Shown piece by piece: positions 1 through 7,364 of a stretch of 64,000 nt of DNA. Origin of the DNA: an uncultured Clostridia bacterium (GTDB lineage: Bacteria; Bacillota; Clostridia; TANB77; CAG-508); contig CAKPKE010000004.1 in NCBI GenBank assembly GCA_934167095.1, forward strand, positions 1 through 64,000, read 5' to 3'. Positions within the stretch are counted from its first letter, which is position 1; the number at the start of each line of letters is the position of its first letter. The notes under the pieces are model-generated. The model was not told the origin of the DNA, ran no database searches, and saw nothing but the letters and a program-made list of their open reading frames with translations. The position numbers and the translations under genes are program-made.

Positions 1-2
1 GG

Positions 3-155
3 CTAGTAGTTATCGTTGCATTAAAATTACAAAATGCAGAAGGTTATTTAATAGGAACTATATCTGGAATATTAGCAGTTTTTTTCTATGTGGTAAGATA
101 TAATCAAATGATGATATATGTTGAAGATAGAGTATATAAGAAAATTGAAAAATAA
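3..155 (+). CDS. C-terminal end of a small membrane protein (partial)
   Basis: An open frame enters from the left edge and stops at TAA 153-155, giving 50 residues with no start inside the window. About the first 35 residues are hydrophobic and end in FFYVVRYNQMM, followed by a charged tail ending KKIEK. This fits the last membrane segments and cytoplasmic tail of an integral membrane protein. I do not recognise the family. Its neighbours are accessory genes, so it may be cargo of the element that ends near 6.4 kb. Confidence 0.55.
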   Translation, partial: LVVIVALKLQNAEGYLIGTISGILAVFFYVVRYNQMMIYVEDRVYKKIEK

Positions 156-227
156 GTATAGTTGATAACTATAAATTACAATAAATAAGTGAGATTAATA
201 GTAATTTATAGAGATGATTATAAAATT

Positions 228-253
228 AAAAAGCAGGATTGCTCCTGCTTTTT
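228..253. terminator. Bidirectional hairpin terminator
   Basis: AAAAGCAGGA (229-238) pairs with TCCTGCTTTT (243-252) around a 4-nt loop. Runs of A and T on either side let it work on both strands. It overlaps the stop codon of the minus-strand HxlR gene and also ends the plus-strand gene coming from the left. Confidence 0.8.
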
Positions 254-572
254 ATGTATGTTTTTCTCTATATTCATTGCCCCATTCTACCATAGAATCT
301 AATATAGGTTTAAGACTTAATCCGACAGCTGTCAAAGAATATTCAACTCTTGGTGGAACTTCTGCATATACTTTTCTTTTAACTAATTTGTCAGATTCCA
401 TTTGCCTTAAATTATTAGTCAATACTTTTTGCGTAATACCTGTAACAGACCTTTTCAATTCATTAAATCTTTTAGTGCCTGTTAATAAATCTCTTACAAT
501 AAGGACTTTCCATTTATCATTTATAAGACTTAATGTAACTTCAACAGGACAAGCTGGTAATTCCTTTTTCAT
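252..572 (-). CDS. HxlR/DUF24-family winged-helix transcriptional regulator
   Basis: The 106-residue protein is nearly all one winged-helix domain, the usual size for HxlR regulators. It has the family N-terminus CPVEVTLSLINDKWKVLIVRDL, with Cys8 where redox- or electrophile-sensing members such as YodB keep their single Cys. It also has the recognition-helix region (KRFNELKRSVTGIT) and the wing (PPRVEYSLT). HxlR proteins usually bind as dimers and repress a nearby oxidoreductase or detoxification gene. The likely target here is the SnoaL-like gene at 1180, whose promoter region carries an inverted repeat. A decayed paralogue sits just upstream on the same strand. Confidence 0.9.
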   Translation of the reverse strand: MKKELPACPVEVTLSLINDKWKVLIVRDLLTGTKRFNELKRSVTGITQKVLTNNLRQMESDKLVKRKVYAEVPPRVEYSLTAVGLSLKPILDSMVEWGNEYREKHT

Positions 573-586
573 AAATATACATACTC

Positions 587-902
587 CTAATCTTTTTTTA
601 ATACTATATTTTTATAATTATTTCCCCAACTAATAAGGGAATCTTGAATTGGCTTTAAATCCATACCTAAATCAGTTAAAGTATATTCTACTTTAGGTGG
701 AACTTATGGATATGATTTTCTAACTATTATTTTATCATATTCCATTTCTTTTAAGTTTTTGCTTAATGCCTTTTATAGAATTTTTTAAATCTCTAGTTCT
801 TTTAGTTCCAGTGTATAAATTTTCTAATATTAAGGCTTTCCATTTATTATCAATAACTTTTAAAGTTATTTTAGCAGGATTAGTAGGAAATTCTCTGTTC
901 AT
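587..902 (-). pseudogene. Decayed second HxlR-family regulator
   Basis: Reading the minus strand from ATG at 902 gives MNREFPTNPAKITLKVIDNK and continues with a clear HxlR pattern (WKALILENLYTGTKR). The frame is then lost around 770-790. A TAA interrupts the wing region (SYP-stop-VPPKVEYTL near 705), after which the C-terminus remains readable (GMDLKPIQDS) to a stop at 587-589. The 316-nt span is not a multiple of three, which agrees with a frameshift. The equivalent of Cys8 is Asn. This looks like an inactivated diverged duplicate of the 252-572 gene. Confidence 0.8.
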
Positions 903-1059
903 AATTTCACGCCTTTTATAGTGATATTATAACAAACATATAAAATAAAGTAAATAGAGAAACTTTATAAACACAATAAAAGTATCAAAAAGAATATAAG
1001 AGTAAAAAATATTTTAAAAATTTTTTATATACTAAATCTCTTTATTATTCACAAAAGTT

Positions 1060-1088
1060 ACTTTTTGGATACTATGTTTCCTAAAAGT
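1060..1088. promoter_or_regulatory. Candidate HxlR operator (inverted repeat)
   Basis: ACTTTTTGG (1060-1068) and CCTAAAAGT (1080-1088) form an inverted repeat with one mismatch and an 11-nt gap. It lies just upstream of the -35 box of the SnoaL-like gene. Assigning it to the neighbouring HxlR protein is an inference from position. Confidence 0.45.
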
Positions 1089-1094
1089 GCGTAC

Positions 1095-1123
1095 TTGTTA
1101 GAGGTTAAAAGCCATTATATAAT
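1095..1123 (+). promoter_or_regulatory. Sigma-A-type promoter for the SnoaL-like gene
   Basis: TTGTTA (1095-1100), a 17-bp spacer and TATAAT (1118-1123) lie about 55 bp before the start codon. Confidence 0.6.
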
Positions 1124-1179
1124 ACAGACAATGAAACGAGAAATAATAATGTTTCAAATAAATTTAGGAGGTGTTCGTT

Positions 1180-1944
1180 ATGAACAATATTGAAAAAGCA
1201 AAGGCTTTAATTAACACATTTGTAACAGGAAATGTAGAGATGGCAAAATCTCTTTTAAAGGAAGGATATATTCAACACAATTTAGCTTATGGAACAGGAG
1301 CAGAAGCATTTTGTGGATCTGTTAGTTATTTAGGTTCAGCCCCAGTAAAAACAACAGTAAATACAATAAGAGCATTTGAAGATGGAGATAAAGTAATTCT
1401 TCATACAATTTATAATTTTGCAGGAGCAGGAGAACAAGTTGCATTTGATGTATTTAGATTTGAAGATGGCTTAATTGCAGAACATTGGGATAATCTTGCA
1501 AGTTTAACACCTGCAAATCCAAGTGGACATACACAAGTTGATGGAAATACAAATATAGTTCCAAATGAAAATACAGAAAAAACAAGAGAAATAGTTTCTA
1601 ACTTTTTAGTAGATGTAATGCAAGGAAAAAATCCAGGTAAAACAGCAGAATATTTTGATGGTAATAACTATATTCAACATAATAGCTCAATAGCTGATGG
1701 CTTAGATGGATTAGGAAATGCTTTAAAAGCACTAGCAGAACAAGGAATACAAATGATATATGATAAAACTCATTTTGTACTTGCTTGTGGAGATTATGCT
1801 TTAGGAATTTCAGAAGGTACATTTGGAGGAGCTCACACATCATATTATGATTTATGGAGAGTTCAAGATGGCAAAATCGCAGAACATTGGGATGTAATGG
1901 AAACAATTTCTGATAATCCACAAAACAATAATGGAAAATTCTAA
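1180..1944 (+). CDS. Tandem SnoaL-like (NTF2-fold) protein
   Basis: The 254-residue protein contains two copies of a SnoaL-like domain (about 5-110 and 128-245). Each ends in the same pattern: FRFEDGLIAEHWDNL in the first and WRVQDGKIAEHWDVM in the second. Such NTF2-fold domains form small-molecule pockets, and members act as polyketide cyclases, dehydratases or isomerases, or have no known substrate. I chose ATG 1180 because AGGAGG at 1166-1171 is spaced correctly; the upstream GTG at 1171 overlaps that site. There is no signal peptide. The gene has its own promoter and a possible HxlR operator, suggesting induction by a reactive compound. The substrate cannot be told. Confidence 0.8.
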   Translation: MNNIEKAKALINTFVTGNVEMAKSLLKEGYIQHNLAYGTGAEAFCGSVSYLGSAPVKTTVNTIRAFEDGDKVILHTIYNFAGAGEQVAFDVFRFEDGLIAEHWDNLASLTPANPSGHTQVDGNTNIVPNENTEKTREIVSNFLVDVMQGKNPGKTAEYFDGNNYIQHNSSIADGLDGLGNALKALAEQGIQMIYDKTHFVLACGDYALGISEGTFGGAHTSYYDLWRVQDGKIAEHWDVMETISDNPQNNNGKF

Positions 1945-1972
1945 TTAAATCAATAAAATATATGATATAATA

Positions 1973-1997
1973 GGGCTGATATATTAAATATCAGTCT
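1973..1997 (+). other. Leader or terminator hairpin
   Basis: GGGCTGATAT (1973-1982) pairs with ATATCAGTCT (1988-1997) using two G-T pairs. An extended -10 (TGATATAAT, 1963-1971) lies just before it, so it could be a leader hairpin of the next gene as well as an end for the previous one. Confidence 0.4.
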
Positions 1998-2020
1998 TAT
2001 TTCATAAAGGAGTATTTGAA

Positions 2021-2623
2021 ATGGATAAGAAACAATTTTTAGAAGATATAGTAAAAATTCATAGTGTATCAGTTGCAACAATAGATAGCAATAATAAGCC
2101 TTCTATTAGAATTATAGATATGATGTATTTAGAAAATGATTGTCTTTATTTTTTAACTGCAAGAGGTAAAAATTTTTATCAAGAAATAACTAAAGATAAC
2201 TATATTGCTTTATCTTGCCAAAAATATAATAAATCTTATGTTGTAAAAGGATATGTAGAGAAAGTAGAACATAAATATTTAGATGTTTTATTTAATCATA
2301 ATAAATATATGTGGGGAACTTATCCAAGAAATACAAGAGATGTTTTAGAGGTATTTAGAATTTATAAATGGTCTGGAGAATATTTTGATGTTACTTCAAA
2401 GCCAATTACAAGATTAAGTTTTAGTCATAATATGGAAGAAATAACAAAAGGTACATTTATTGTAAATAATGATAAATGTATAAGTTGTAAAAAATGTATA
2501 ACAGTTTGCCCTCAAAAATGTATAGATTATTCTACTGGAAAAGCATATATAAAAAATAAACATTGTTTAAGATGTGGAGCTTGTAAAGAAGTTTGCCCTG
2601 CAAATGCAATAGAACAAATTTAG
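2021..2623 (+). CDS. Pyridoxamine-phosphate-oxidase-like protein fused to a two-cluster ferredoxin
   Basis: The 200-residue protein has two parts. Residues 1 to about 130 resemble the flavin-binding split barrel of the pyridoxamine 5'-phosphate oxidase superfamily (SVATIDSNNKPSIRIIDMMY, then FLTARGKNFY). Residues 140-200 are a bacterial ferredoxin with two CxxCxxCxxxCP motifs (CISCKKCITVCP and CLRCGACKEVCP), able to hold two 4Fe-4S clusters. Proteins of this layout are presumed flavin oxidoreductases with built-in electron transfer; the substrate is unknown. It lies 12 bp before the macrodomain and sirtuin genes and probably shares their transcript, which suggests a redox role in that module. 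Confidence 0.85.
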   Translation: MDKKQFLEDIVKIHSVSVATIDSNNKPSIRIIDMMYLENDCLYFLTARGKNFYQEITKDNYIALSCQKYNKSYVVKGYVEKVEHKYLDVLFNHNKYMWGTYPRNTRDVLEVFRIYKWSGEYFDVTSKPITRLSFSHNMEEITKGTFIVNNDKCISCKKCITVCPQKCIDYSTGKAYIKNKHCLRCGACKEVCPANAIEQI

Positions 2624-2635
2624 GAGATGATACAA

Positions 2636-3427
2636 ATGGAAAAGATAAATTATTTAATTGATTATTTATTAAAAGAATCAGGTAGAGATAATTTTAACTA
2701 TTCTAATAGAGATAAAAAGGCATTATATCGTGCTTTAGTTAATGTAAGACAAGCAAATCCTATTTCAGAAGAATTTTTAAAGGTTGAAGATGAATATTTA
2801 CAAGACGAATTAAAAAATAAGAATATTACGAATAGCAATGAAATAAAAACGATTAAAGAAAAATATCAAAAAACCAATGTTTCAAATAGTGATAAAATCT
2901 GTTTGTGGCAAGGAGATATAACTAAACTGAAAATAGATGCCATTGTAAATGCAGGAAATTCACAAGGATTAGGTTGTTTTTTACCAAATCATAATTGCAT
3001 TGACAATCAAATAAATACTTTTGCAGGTGTTAGACTTCGTTTAGCTTGTAATGATATTATGAAAGACTTAAATTATAATCTTGAAACTGGAAAAGCAATA
3101 ATTACAAAAGGATATAATCTTCCTAGCAAATATGTTATTCAAACAGTTGGACCAATAATTGAAAACAAAGTTACAGATAAAAAGCAAAAAGAACTTGCAA
3201 ATTGCTATATAAATTCATTAAAAATAGCAATAGATAATGGTATAAGAACAATAGCTTTTCCTTGTATATCAACAGGAGTATTTCGATTTCCAAAAGATGA
3301 GGCTTGTAAAACTGCAATAAAATCAGTAGATGAATTTATAACAGAAAATAGAGATAAATTAGATAAAGTTATATTTAATTTATGGAGTGATGAGGATGTG
3401 ACAATTTATGAACAAAACATTAGATAG
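2636..3427 (+). CDS. Zinc-dependent macrodomain protein-ADP-ribose hydrolase
   Basis: The 263-residue protein has an N-terminal helical extension of about 85 residues, then a macrodomain with the ADP-ribose loop IVNAGNSQGLG. The zinc-type insertion follows (GCFLPNHNCID), with Cys, His and Cys as likely metal ligands, and later PCISTGVFRFP for the second phosphate loop. This is the subtype known from sirtuin-linked (SirTM) operons, where it removes ADP-ribose placed by the sirtuin. ATG 2636 is preferred because the earlier in-frame ATG 2627 touches the AGGAG site. The next gene overlaps its 3' end by 20 bp, indicating coupled translation. Confidence 0.9.
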   Translation: MEKINYLIDYLLKESGRDNFNYSNRDKKALYRALVNVRQANPISEEFLKVEDEYLQDELKNKNITNSNEIKTIKEKYQKTNVSNSDKICLWQGDITKLKIDAIVNAGNSQGLGCFLPNHNCIDNQINTFAGVRLRLACNDIMKDLNYNLETGKAIITKGYNLPSKYVIQTVGPIIENKVTDKKQKELANCYINSLKIAIDNGIRTIAFPCISTGVFRFPKDEACKTAIKSVDEFITENRDKLDKVIFNLWSDEDVTIYEQNIR

Positions 3428-4226
3428 TATTAGAAATTTAATAAAAGATGCAGATTGCATTTTAATTGGTGCAGGAAGTGGTTTATCAAGTGCAGCAGGA
3501 ATAGACTATGTTGGCGAAGAATTTAAAAAAGAGTTTGCACCATTCATAAAAAAGTATGGTTTTACTGACCTTTATTCTTCATCATTTTATAATTATCAAA
3601 CACCAGAAGAATATTGGGGTATGTGGGCAAAACATATAGATTATTGCAATACAGGAAGAAATGGAACGGAACTTTATAAAAGAGTTTTTGATTTAGTTAA
3701 AGATAAAGAATACTTTGTAATTACAACAAATGTAGACGATCAATTTTACAAAAGTGGATTTGATGAAAATAAAATATTTAGAGTACAAGGAAGCTACGCA
3801 CTAAATCAATGTTCAGAGGGATGTCATAATAAATTATATCCAAATAAGGAATTAGTAGATAAAATGCTAAATTCATTAGATAACGATTTAAAAGTGCCAA
3901 CAGAATTAGTACCTATATGTCCTGTTTGTGGCGAGAGTATGGAGCCGAATTTAAGAAAAGATGGATATTTTGTGCAAGATGATTTATGGTATAAACAAAA
4001 TGATAAATACAATGAATTTGTTGATAACAATAAAGATAAAAAAGTCTTATTATTGGAATTTGGAGTAGGATTTAATACACCAACTATTATAAGATTTCCA
4101 TTTGAACAAATGACAAATCAAAATGAAAATTGGACTTTAGTTAGATTTAATAAAGAAACTCATTGTTTCTTTGATTTAGATAATAGATTTATTGGAATAA
4201 ATGAAGATATAAATAAAGTAATTTAA
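3408..4226 (+). CDS. Class M sirtuin (SirTM-like ADP-ribosyltransferase)
   Basis: The 272-residue Sir2-fold protein has the NAD-binding motif GAGSGLSSAAGIDY near the N-terminus. A four-Cys zinc site (CSEGC, then CPVC) lies around residues 127-175. It reads TTNVDDQF and FRVQGSY where classical sirtuins have the NxDxLH and HG motifs. The catalytic His is therefore Gln, as known for class M sirtuins, which ADP-ribosylate proteins rather than deacylate them. The classical partner, a lipoylated GcvH-like carrier with its ligase, is not in this window. Overlap with the macrodomain gene marks an operon of writer and eraser. Roles in oxidative-stress response are known for the family and only inferred here. 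Confidence 0.88.
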   Translation: MNKTLDSIRNLIKDADCILIGAGSGLSSAAGIDYVGEEFKKEFAPFIKKYGFTDLYSSSFYNYQTPEEYWGMWAKHIDYCNTGRNGTELYKRVFDLVKDKEYFVITTNVDDQFYKSGFDENKIFRVQGSYALNQCSEGCHNKLYPNKELVDKMLNSLDNDLKVPTELVPICPVCGESMEPNLRKDGYFVQDDLWYKQNDKYNEFVDNNKDKKVLLLEFGVGFNTPTIIRFPFEQMTNQNENWTLVRFNKETHCFFDLDNRFIGINEDINKVI

Positions 4227-4345
4227 CCTTAACGACAACTTACAATTATTGTTGCTAAAACTAAATTTTAAAATAAAAAATTTTTGTAAAAATATTATAC
4301 AAAAACAAAATATTTCAGTACTTTTTATGAAATTATGTATAAGCT

Positions 4346-4396
4346 AAAAATGTCCAAATTTTTGAGTAAAATAAACTTCTAAAATGGACATTTTTT
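4346..4396 (+). terminator. Likely terminator of the sirtuin operon
   Basis: AAAATGTCCA and TGGACATTTT are perfect inverted arms separated by about 28 nt. The second arm runs into a T tract (4391-4396). The long loop makes it weaker than average. Confidence 0.5.
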
Positions 4397-4459
4397 ATAA
4401 TCAGAAAAAGCAGTAGTACCAATGTATTTGAACAAAATAGATGACATATTTTACTGACT

Positions 4460-4501
4460 AGGGTAGGTGTGTGATAGTGAAAACTATCGCATAGCTACCC
4501 T
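4460..4501. other. 42-nt GAAA-capped hairpin upstream of the recombinase
   Basis: Two 19-nt arms (from AGGGTAG to GATAGT, and ACTATC to CTACCCT) close on a GAAA tetraloop. They have one mismatch and two G-T pairs. No T tract follows, so it is not a simple terminator. It may be a regulatory RNA hairpin or a recombinase-related site. Confidence 0.6.
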
Positions 4502-4618
4502 TAAACTATTTATGAGCAAATGTGGACATATTTAAAAAATTTAAAAAATAAATTTAGAGTAAGGGAGAATTTTTATAAGAAAACAGATGTATATATAGTA
4601 TAGGGAGAGTGAATTAAT

Positions 4619-4732
4619 ATGAGTGAAACTTTCAAAATCAATATATACTTCGATGAAAAAGGTGAAGAGTTAGAAGGATTAATAAATCATTTAATAATTA
4701 ATATCTTAAAAAAAGATATTTTTGAGCATTAA
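4619..4732 (+). CDS. Small acidic protein upstream of the serine recombinase
   Basis: A 37-residue frame starts with ATG after AGGGAG (4602-4607). It reads MSETFKINIYFDEKGEELEG and ends in a Leu/Ile-rich helix with Lys and Asp. Very short acidic ORFs of this type often sit just before large serine recombinases of the TnpX/TndX group. I cannot assign a function, but position, ribosome site and a coding-like start argue that it is real. Confidence 0.5.
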   Translation: MSETFKINIYFDEKGEELEGLINHLIINILKKDIFEH

Positions 4733-4804
4733 AATTTTATTCAAAATAAGATATAATAAAACTTAAATTCAAATTGTTTTTATCAAGCATAGAAGGGAGG
4801 AAAA

Positions 4805-6361
4805 ATGCTTGAACAAATAGAAAAAACAATATACAAGGTAGCAATATATATAAGGTTATCAAAAGAAGATGTAGATAGAGGATATGATGAAAGTGAAAGT
4901 ATAAAAAATCAAAGAACATTACTAACAGAATATGTGCAAAAATTAGGATGGGAATACCAATTAATAGATACATATATAGACCAAGGCTTTACAGGAACAA
5001 ATTTTAATAGACCAGATTTTCAAAGAATGATAAAAGATATAGAAAACGGAAAAATTAATATGGTTGTAACAAAAGATTTATCACGTTTAGGTCGTGATTA
5101 TATAGAAACAGGAGAATATATAGAAAAATGGTTTCCAGAAAATAATGTAAGATATGTTTCAGTAACAGATGGAATAGATACTTTTGAAGCATCAAATGGT
5201 AACAATGACATTGCACCATTTAAATCAATATTAAATGATATGTATTCTAAAGATTTATCAAAAAAAATTAGGACAGCACTTCACACTATGCAAAAACAAG
5301 GAAAATGGGTAGGTGGAAAAACACCACTTGGATATATAAAAGATTCAAATGACAAAAATAAATTAATAATTTATGAGCCAGAAGCTCAAATTGTAAGGAC
5401 TATTTTTAATATGGCATCTAGTGGAAATCAAGTCGGAACAATAAGAGATTACTTAAATAATAGCAATATTCCAACAGTAAATAAATCAAGATACAATAAA
5501 GAAACATATTGGGAAAATAAAACAGTAAAGAACATATTGAAAAATAAAGCATATATAGGTACAACTGTACAAAATAAAAGGAGCAGAATAAGTTATAAAA
5601 ATAGAAAAATTAGACCAAATTCAGAAGAAAAATGGATAATTATAGAAAATACACATGAACCAATAATAGACAAAAAAGTATTTGATACAGTGCAAAAAAT
5701 GGTAATAGTTCAAAACTACAATAGAAATGAAAAGAAAAATATGTTTTTATTAGATGGTTTACTTTTTTGTTATGAATGCAAACATAAAATAGGAGTAAGA
5801 GGAAAAAAGAATGGTAATTATTATATGGTATGTAATAATTATCGCAGAAATTCAAAATTAAAACTTTGTACATCACATGGTTTTAGCTATTCTAATTTAG
5901 AAGAAACAGTAATTGATTATATTAAAAATATATTCAAAAAAATAGATAGTAAAAAAATAGAATTAGAAGTAAAAAAGGGAATGACTAAATATGATTATGT
6001 AAAAGTACTTCAAAAACTAGAAAACGAGATAAAATTAATAAATAGCAATATTGACCAAATGTATATAGACAAATTAAACAATAAAATAAGTGAAGAAATG
6101 TATGAAAGATTATTAAAAAAATTTAGAAATGAGATAGGGAAAAAAGAAAACGAATACATAGAAATTAAACAGCAAAAAGAAGAATCAAAGCAAGATGATA
6201 CTCAGAAGATAAAAAATGTTGTACAAGAATTCTTGAGTCTAAATAAACCAACTTCAGAAATTATGAAAGTAATTATTAATAGAATTGAAATCCACCAAGA
6301 CAAACAAGTAGATTTGTATTTTAATTTTAAACAATTAAATAACTTAAAAGAAAAAGTATAA
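4805..6361 (+). CDS. Large serine recombinase (TnpX/TndX-like)
   Basis: The 518-residue protein has a resolvase catalytic domain at about 8-150. The likely nucleophile is Ser19 (YIRLSKED), with conserved DQGFTGTNFNRP and the Arg-bearing stretch KDLSRLGRDYIETGEY. A recombinase domain follows (about 165-270), then a zinc ribbon (CYECKHK, CNNY, LCTSH) at about 325-360 and a Lys/Glu-rich coiled coil near 395-470. This layout is typical of recombinases that excise and insert elements as a circular form with no other factor than host DNA. The gene ends about 45-70 bp from a 5'-truncated ZIP transporter gene, as expected for a recombinase at one end of its own element. Confidence 0.93.
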   Translation: MLEQIEKTIYKVAIYIRLSKEDVDRGYDESESIKNQRTLLTEYVQKLGWEYQLIDTYIDQGFTGTNFNRPDFQRMIKDIENGKINMVVTKDLSRLGRDYIETGEYIEKWFPENNVRYVSVTDGIDTFEASNGNNDIAPFKSILNDMYSKDLSKKIRTALHTMQKQGKWVGGKTPLGYIKDSNDKNKLIIYEPEAQIVRTIFNMASSGNQVGTIRDYLNNSNIPTVNKSRYNKETYWENKTVKNILKNKAYIGTTVQNKRSRISYKNRKIRPNSEEKWIIIENTHEPIIDKKVFDTVQKMVIVQNYNRNEKKNMFLLDGLLFCYECKHKIGVRGKKNGNYYMVCNNYRRNSKLKLCTSHGFSYSNLEETVIDYIKNIFKKIDSKKIELEVKKGMTKYDYVKVLQKLENEIKLINSNIDQMYIDKLNNKISEEMYERLLKKFRNEIGKKENEYIEIKQQKEESKQDDTQKIKNVVQEFLSLNKPTSEIMKVIINRIEIHQDKQVDLYFNFKQLNNLKEKV

Positions 6362-6392
6362 GGCTAATTTAATATTAAATATTAGATTAGCC
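6362..6392. other. Inverted repeat at the recombinase end
   Basis: GGCTAATTTAATATT (6362-6376) pairs with AATATTAGATTAGCC (6378-6392) with a single G-T position. It directly follows the recombinase stop codon. The plus strand has no T tract after it. It could stop transcription or be part of the element end. Confidence 0.55.
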
Positions 6393-6407
6393 AAAAATAA
6401 AAATTAA

Positions 6408-6725
6408 AACTGTCTATTTTTATATCAACCAGAAGGAATTGCAATGGCTGTACCAATGAAAAATGGAGGAATGAAAGCAAGTAAGGTGATCTTCTATGTC
6501 ATACTTTCAGGAGTAACAACAGGAATTGGAGCATTTGCTGGAAAGATAATTGGAGGAATATCAGATAGTATTATTTCCGTATGTCTTTCTTTTGCGGCAG
6601 GAGCAATGCTATATATTGTGTCATGCGAGTTAATTCCAGAGTCTAATCAAATGTATAAGGGAAAAGCAGGAACTTTTGGAACTATAATAGGTTTTGTATT
6701 GGGAGTAATTGCAGTAAATTTATAA
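6408..6725 (+). pseudogene. ZIP-family metal transporter, C-terminal fragment
   Basis: The open frame begins right after TAA 6405-6407. It becomes ZIP-like at QPEGIAMAVPMKNGG, which corresponds to the HNxPEG metal-binding helix in the middle of ZIP transporters. It continues through two to three membrane helices (SGVTTGIGAFAGKIIGG, LSFAAGAMLYIVSCELIPES) to a normal C-terminus. About the first half is absent, and it is not elsewhere in the window. ATG 6444 could be read by chance, but the product would lack most metal-site helices. The break lies within about 25 bp of the recombinase module, so insertion into a zip gene is the likely cause. Confidence 0.8.
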
Positions 6726-6770
6726 AAAATTAGTGACAAGAGTTTTAAGAAAATTAGTATAATAGCTTGT

Positions 6771-6799
6771 TTGACTTTTCGCATAAAAAGATATATATT
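6771..6799 (+). promoter_or_regulatory. Sigma-A-type promoter
   Basis: TTGACT (6771-6776), 17 bp and TATATT (6794-6799) lie 25 bp before the phosphatase start codon. Confidence 0.65.
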
Positions 6800-6824
6800 A
6801 AACTCCGAAAGGATAGTCTTAAAA

Positions 6825-7286
6825 ATGAAAAACATAATGTTTATATGTACAGGAAATACTTGCAGAAGTGCTATGGCTCAAGCTTTCATGAAAAAATTAC
6901 TTAAAGATAAAAATGATGTAAAAGTTTATTCAGCTGGAATTTATGCAATAAATGGAGAAAAGGCAAGTTATGAAGCAATAAAAACTTTAAAGGATTATTA
7001 TGATACTGATTTATCTATGCATAAATCAACAAATGTAAGAGATAGCAAAATAAAACAGATGGATTTGATATTATGTGCAACTATTAGCCATGCAGAAATG
7101 CTAAAAAGAATGTATCCAGAACTAAAAGAAAAAATATTTACAATAAAAGAATATGCTTATGGCAAAGAAGTTGAGGATAAAGATATAAAAGACCCATGGG
7201 GATATACTTTAGATGTGTATAAAAACTGTGCAAAAGAAATATATGAAGCATTAGAGAAAATTGTCGAAAAAACACAGCAAAAATAA
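6825..7286 (+). CDS. Low-molecular-weight protein phosphatase, protein-arginine-phosphatase type (YwlE-like)
   Basis: The 153-residue protein is the normal length for the family. The P-loop FICTGNTCRSAMAQ holds nucleophile Cys8 and Arg14. Thr12 is the residue that in YwlE favours phosphoarginine over phosphotyrosine. A C-terminal KDPWG supplies the likely general-acid Asp. The family removes phosphate from arginine residues marked by McsB for ClpCP degradation, and mecA, another Clp-system gene, lies 7 kb away. ATG 6825 follows AAAGG and a promoter; longer frames would start inside the promoter. It is transcribed alone or weakly into pcrA. Confidence 0.88.
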   Translation: MKNIMFICTGNTCRSAMAQAFMKKLLKDKNDVKVYSAGIYAINGEKASYEAIKTLKDYYDTDLSMHKSTNVRDSKIKQMDLILCATISHAEMLKRMYPELKEKIFTIKEYAYGKEVEDKDIKDPWGYTLDVYKNCAKEIYEALEKIVEKTQQK

Positions 7287-7290
7287 AAAC

Positions 7291-7326
7291 AAATGTTCCT
7301 AAAAACGTTGACTTTTGGGAACATTT
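7291..7326. other. Inverted repeat over the pcrA promoter
   Basis: AAATGTTCC (about 7291-7299) and GGAACATTT (about 7318-7326) are perfect inverted arms flanking the -35 box of the pcrA promoter. It may terminate the upstream gene or serve as an operator. It is not a Firmicutes LexA box, whose half-sites face the other way with a 4-bp gap. Confidence 0.5.
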
Positions 7327-7336
7327 TATATATAAT
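7308..7336 (+). promoter_or_regulatory. Promoter of pcrA
   Basis: TTGACT (7308-7313), a 17-bp spacer and TATAAT (7331-7336). Confidence 0.75.
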
Positions 7337-7364
7337 TTCTAAAAACAAATTGATAGGTGATAAA

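Larger units (their letters stand above)
4227..4618. other. Gene-free stretch between the sirtuin operon and the recombinase region
   Basis: I see no gene here. It holds a likely terminator (4346-4396) and a long GAAA-capped hairpin (4460-4501). It does not contain the missing 5' half of the ZIP gene found at 6408. One edge of the recombinase module could lie within it, but no defined end repeat was found. Confidence 0.4.

Noticed and set aside
4737..4973. Minus-strand hydrophobic ORF over the recombinase start
   Set aside because: It is antisense to the recombinase gene, with no start signal and only low-complexity Leu/Phe sequence from AT-rich DNA.
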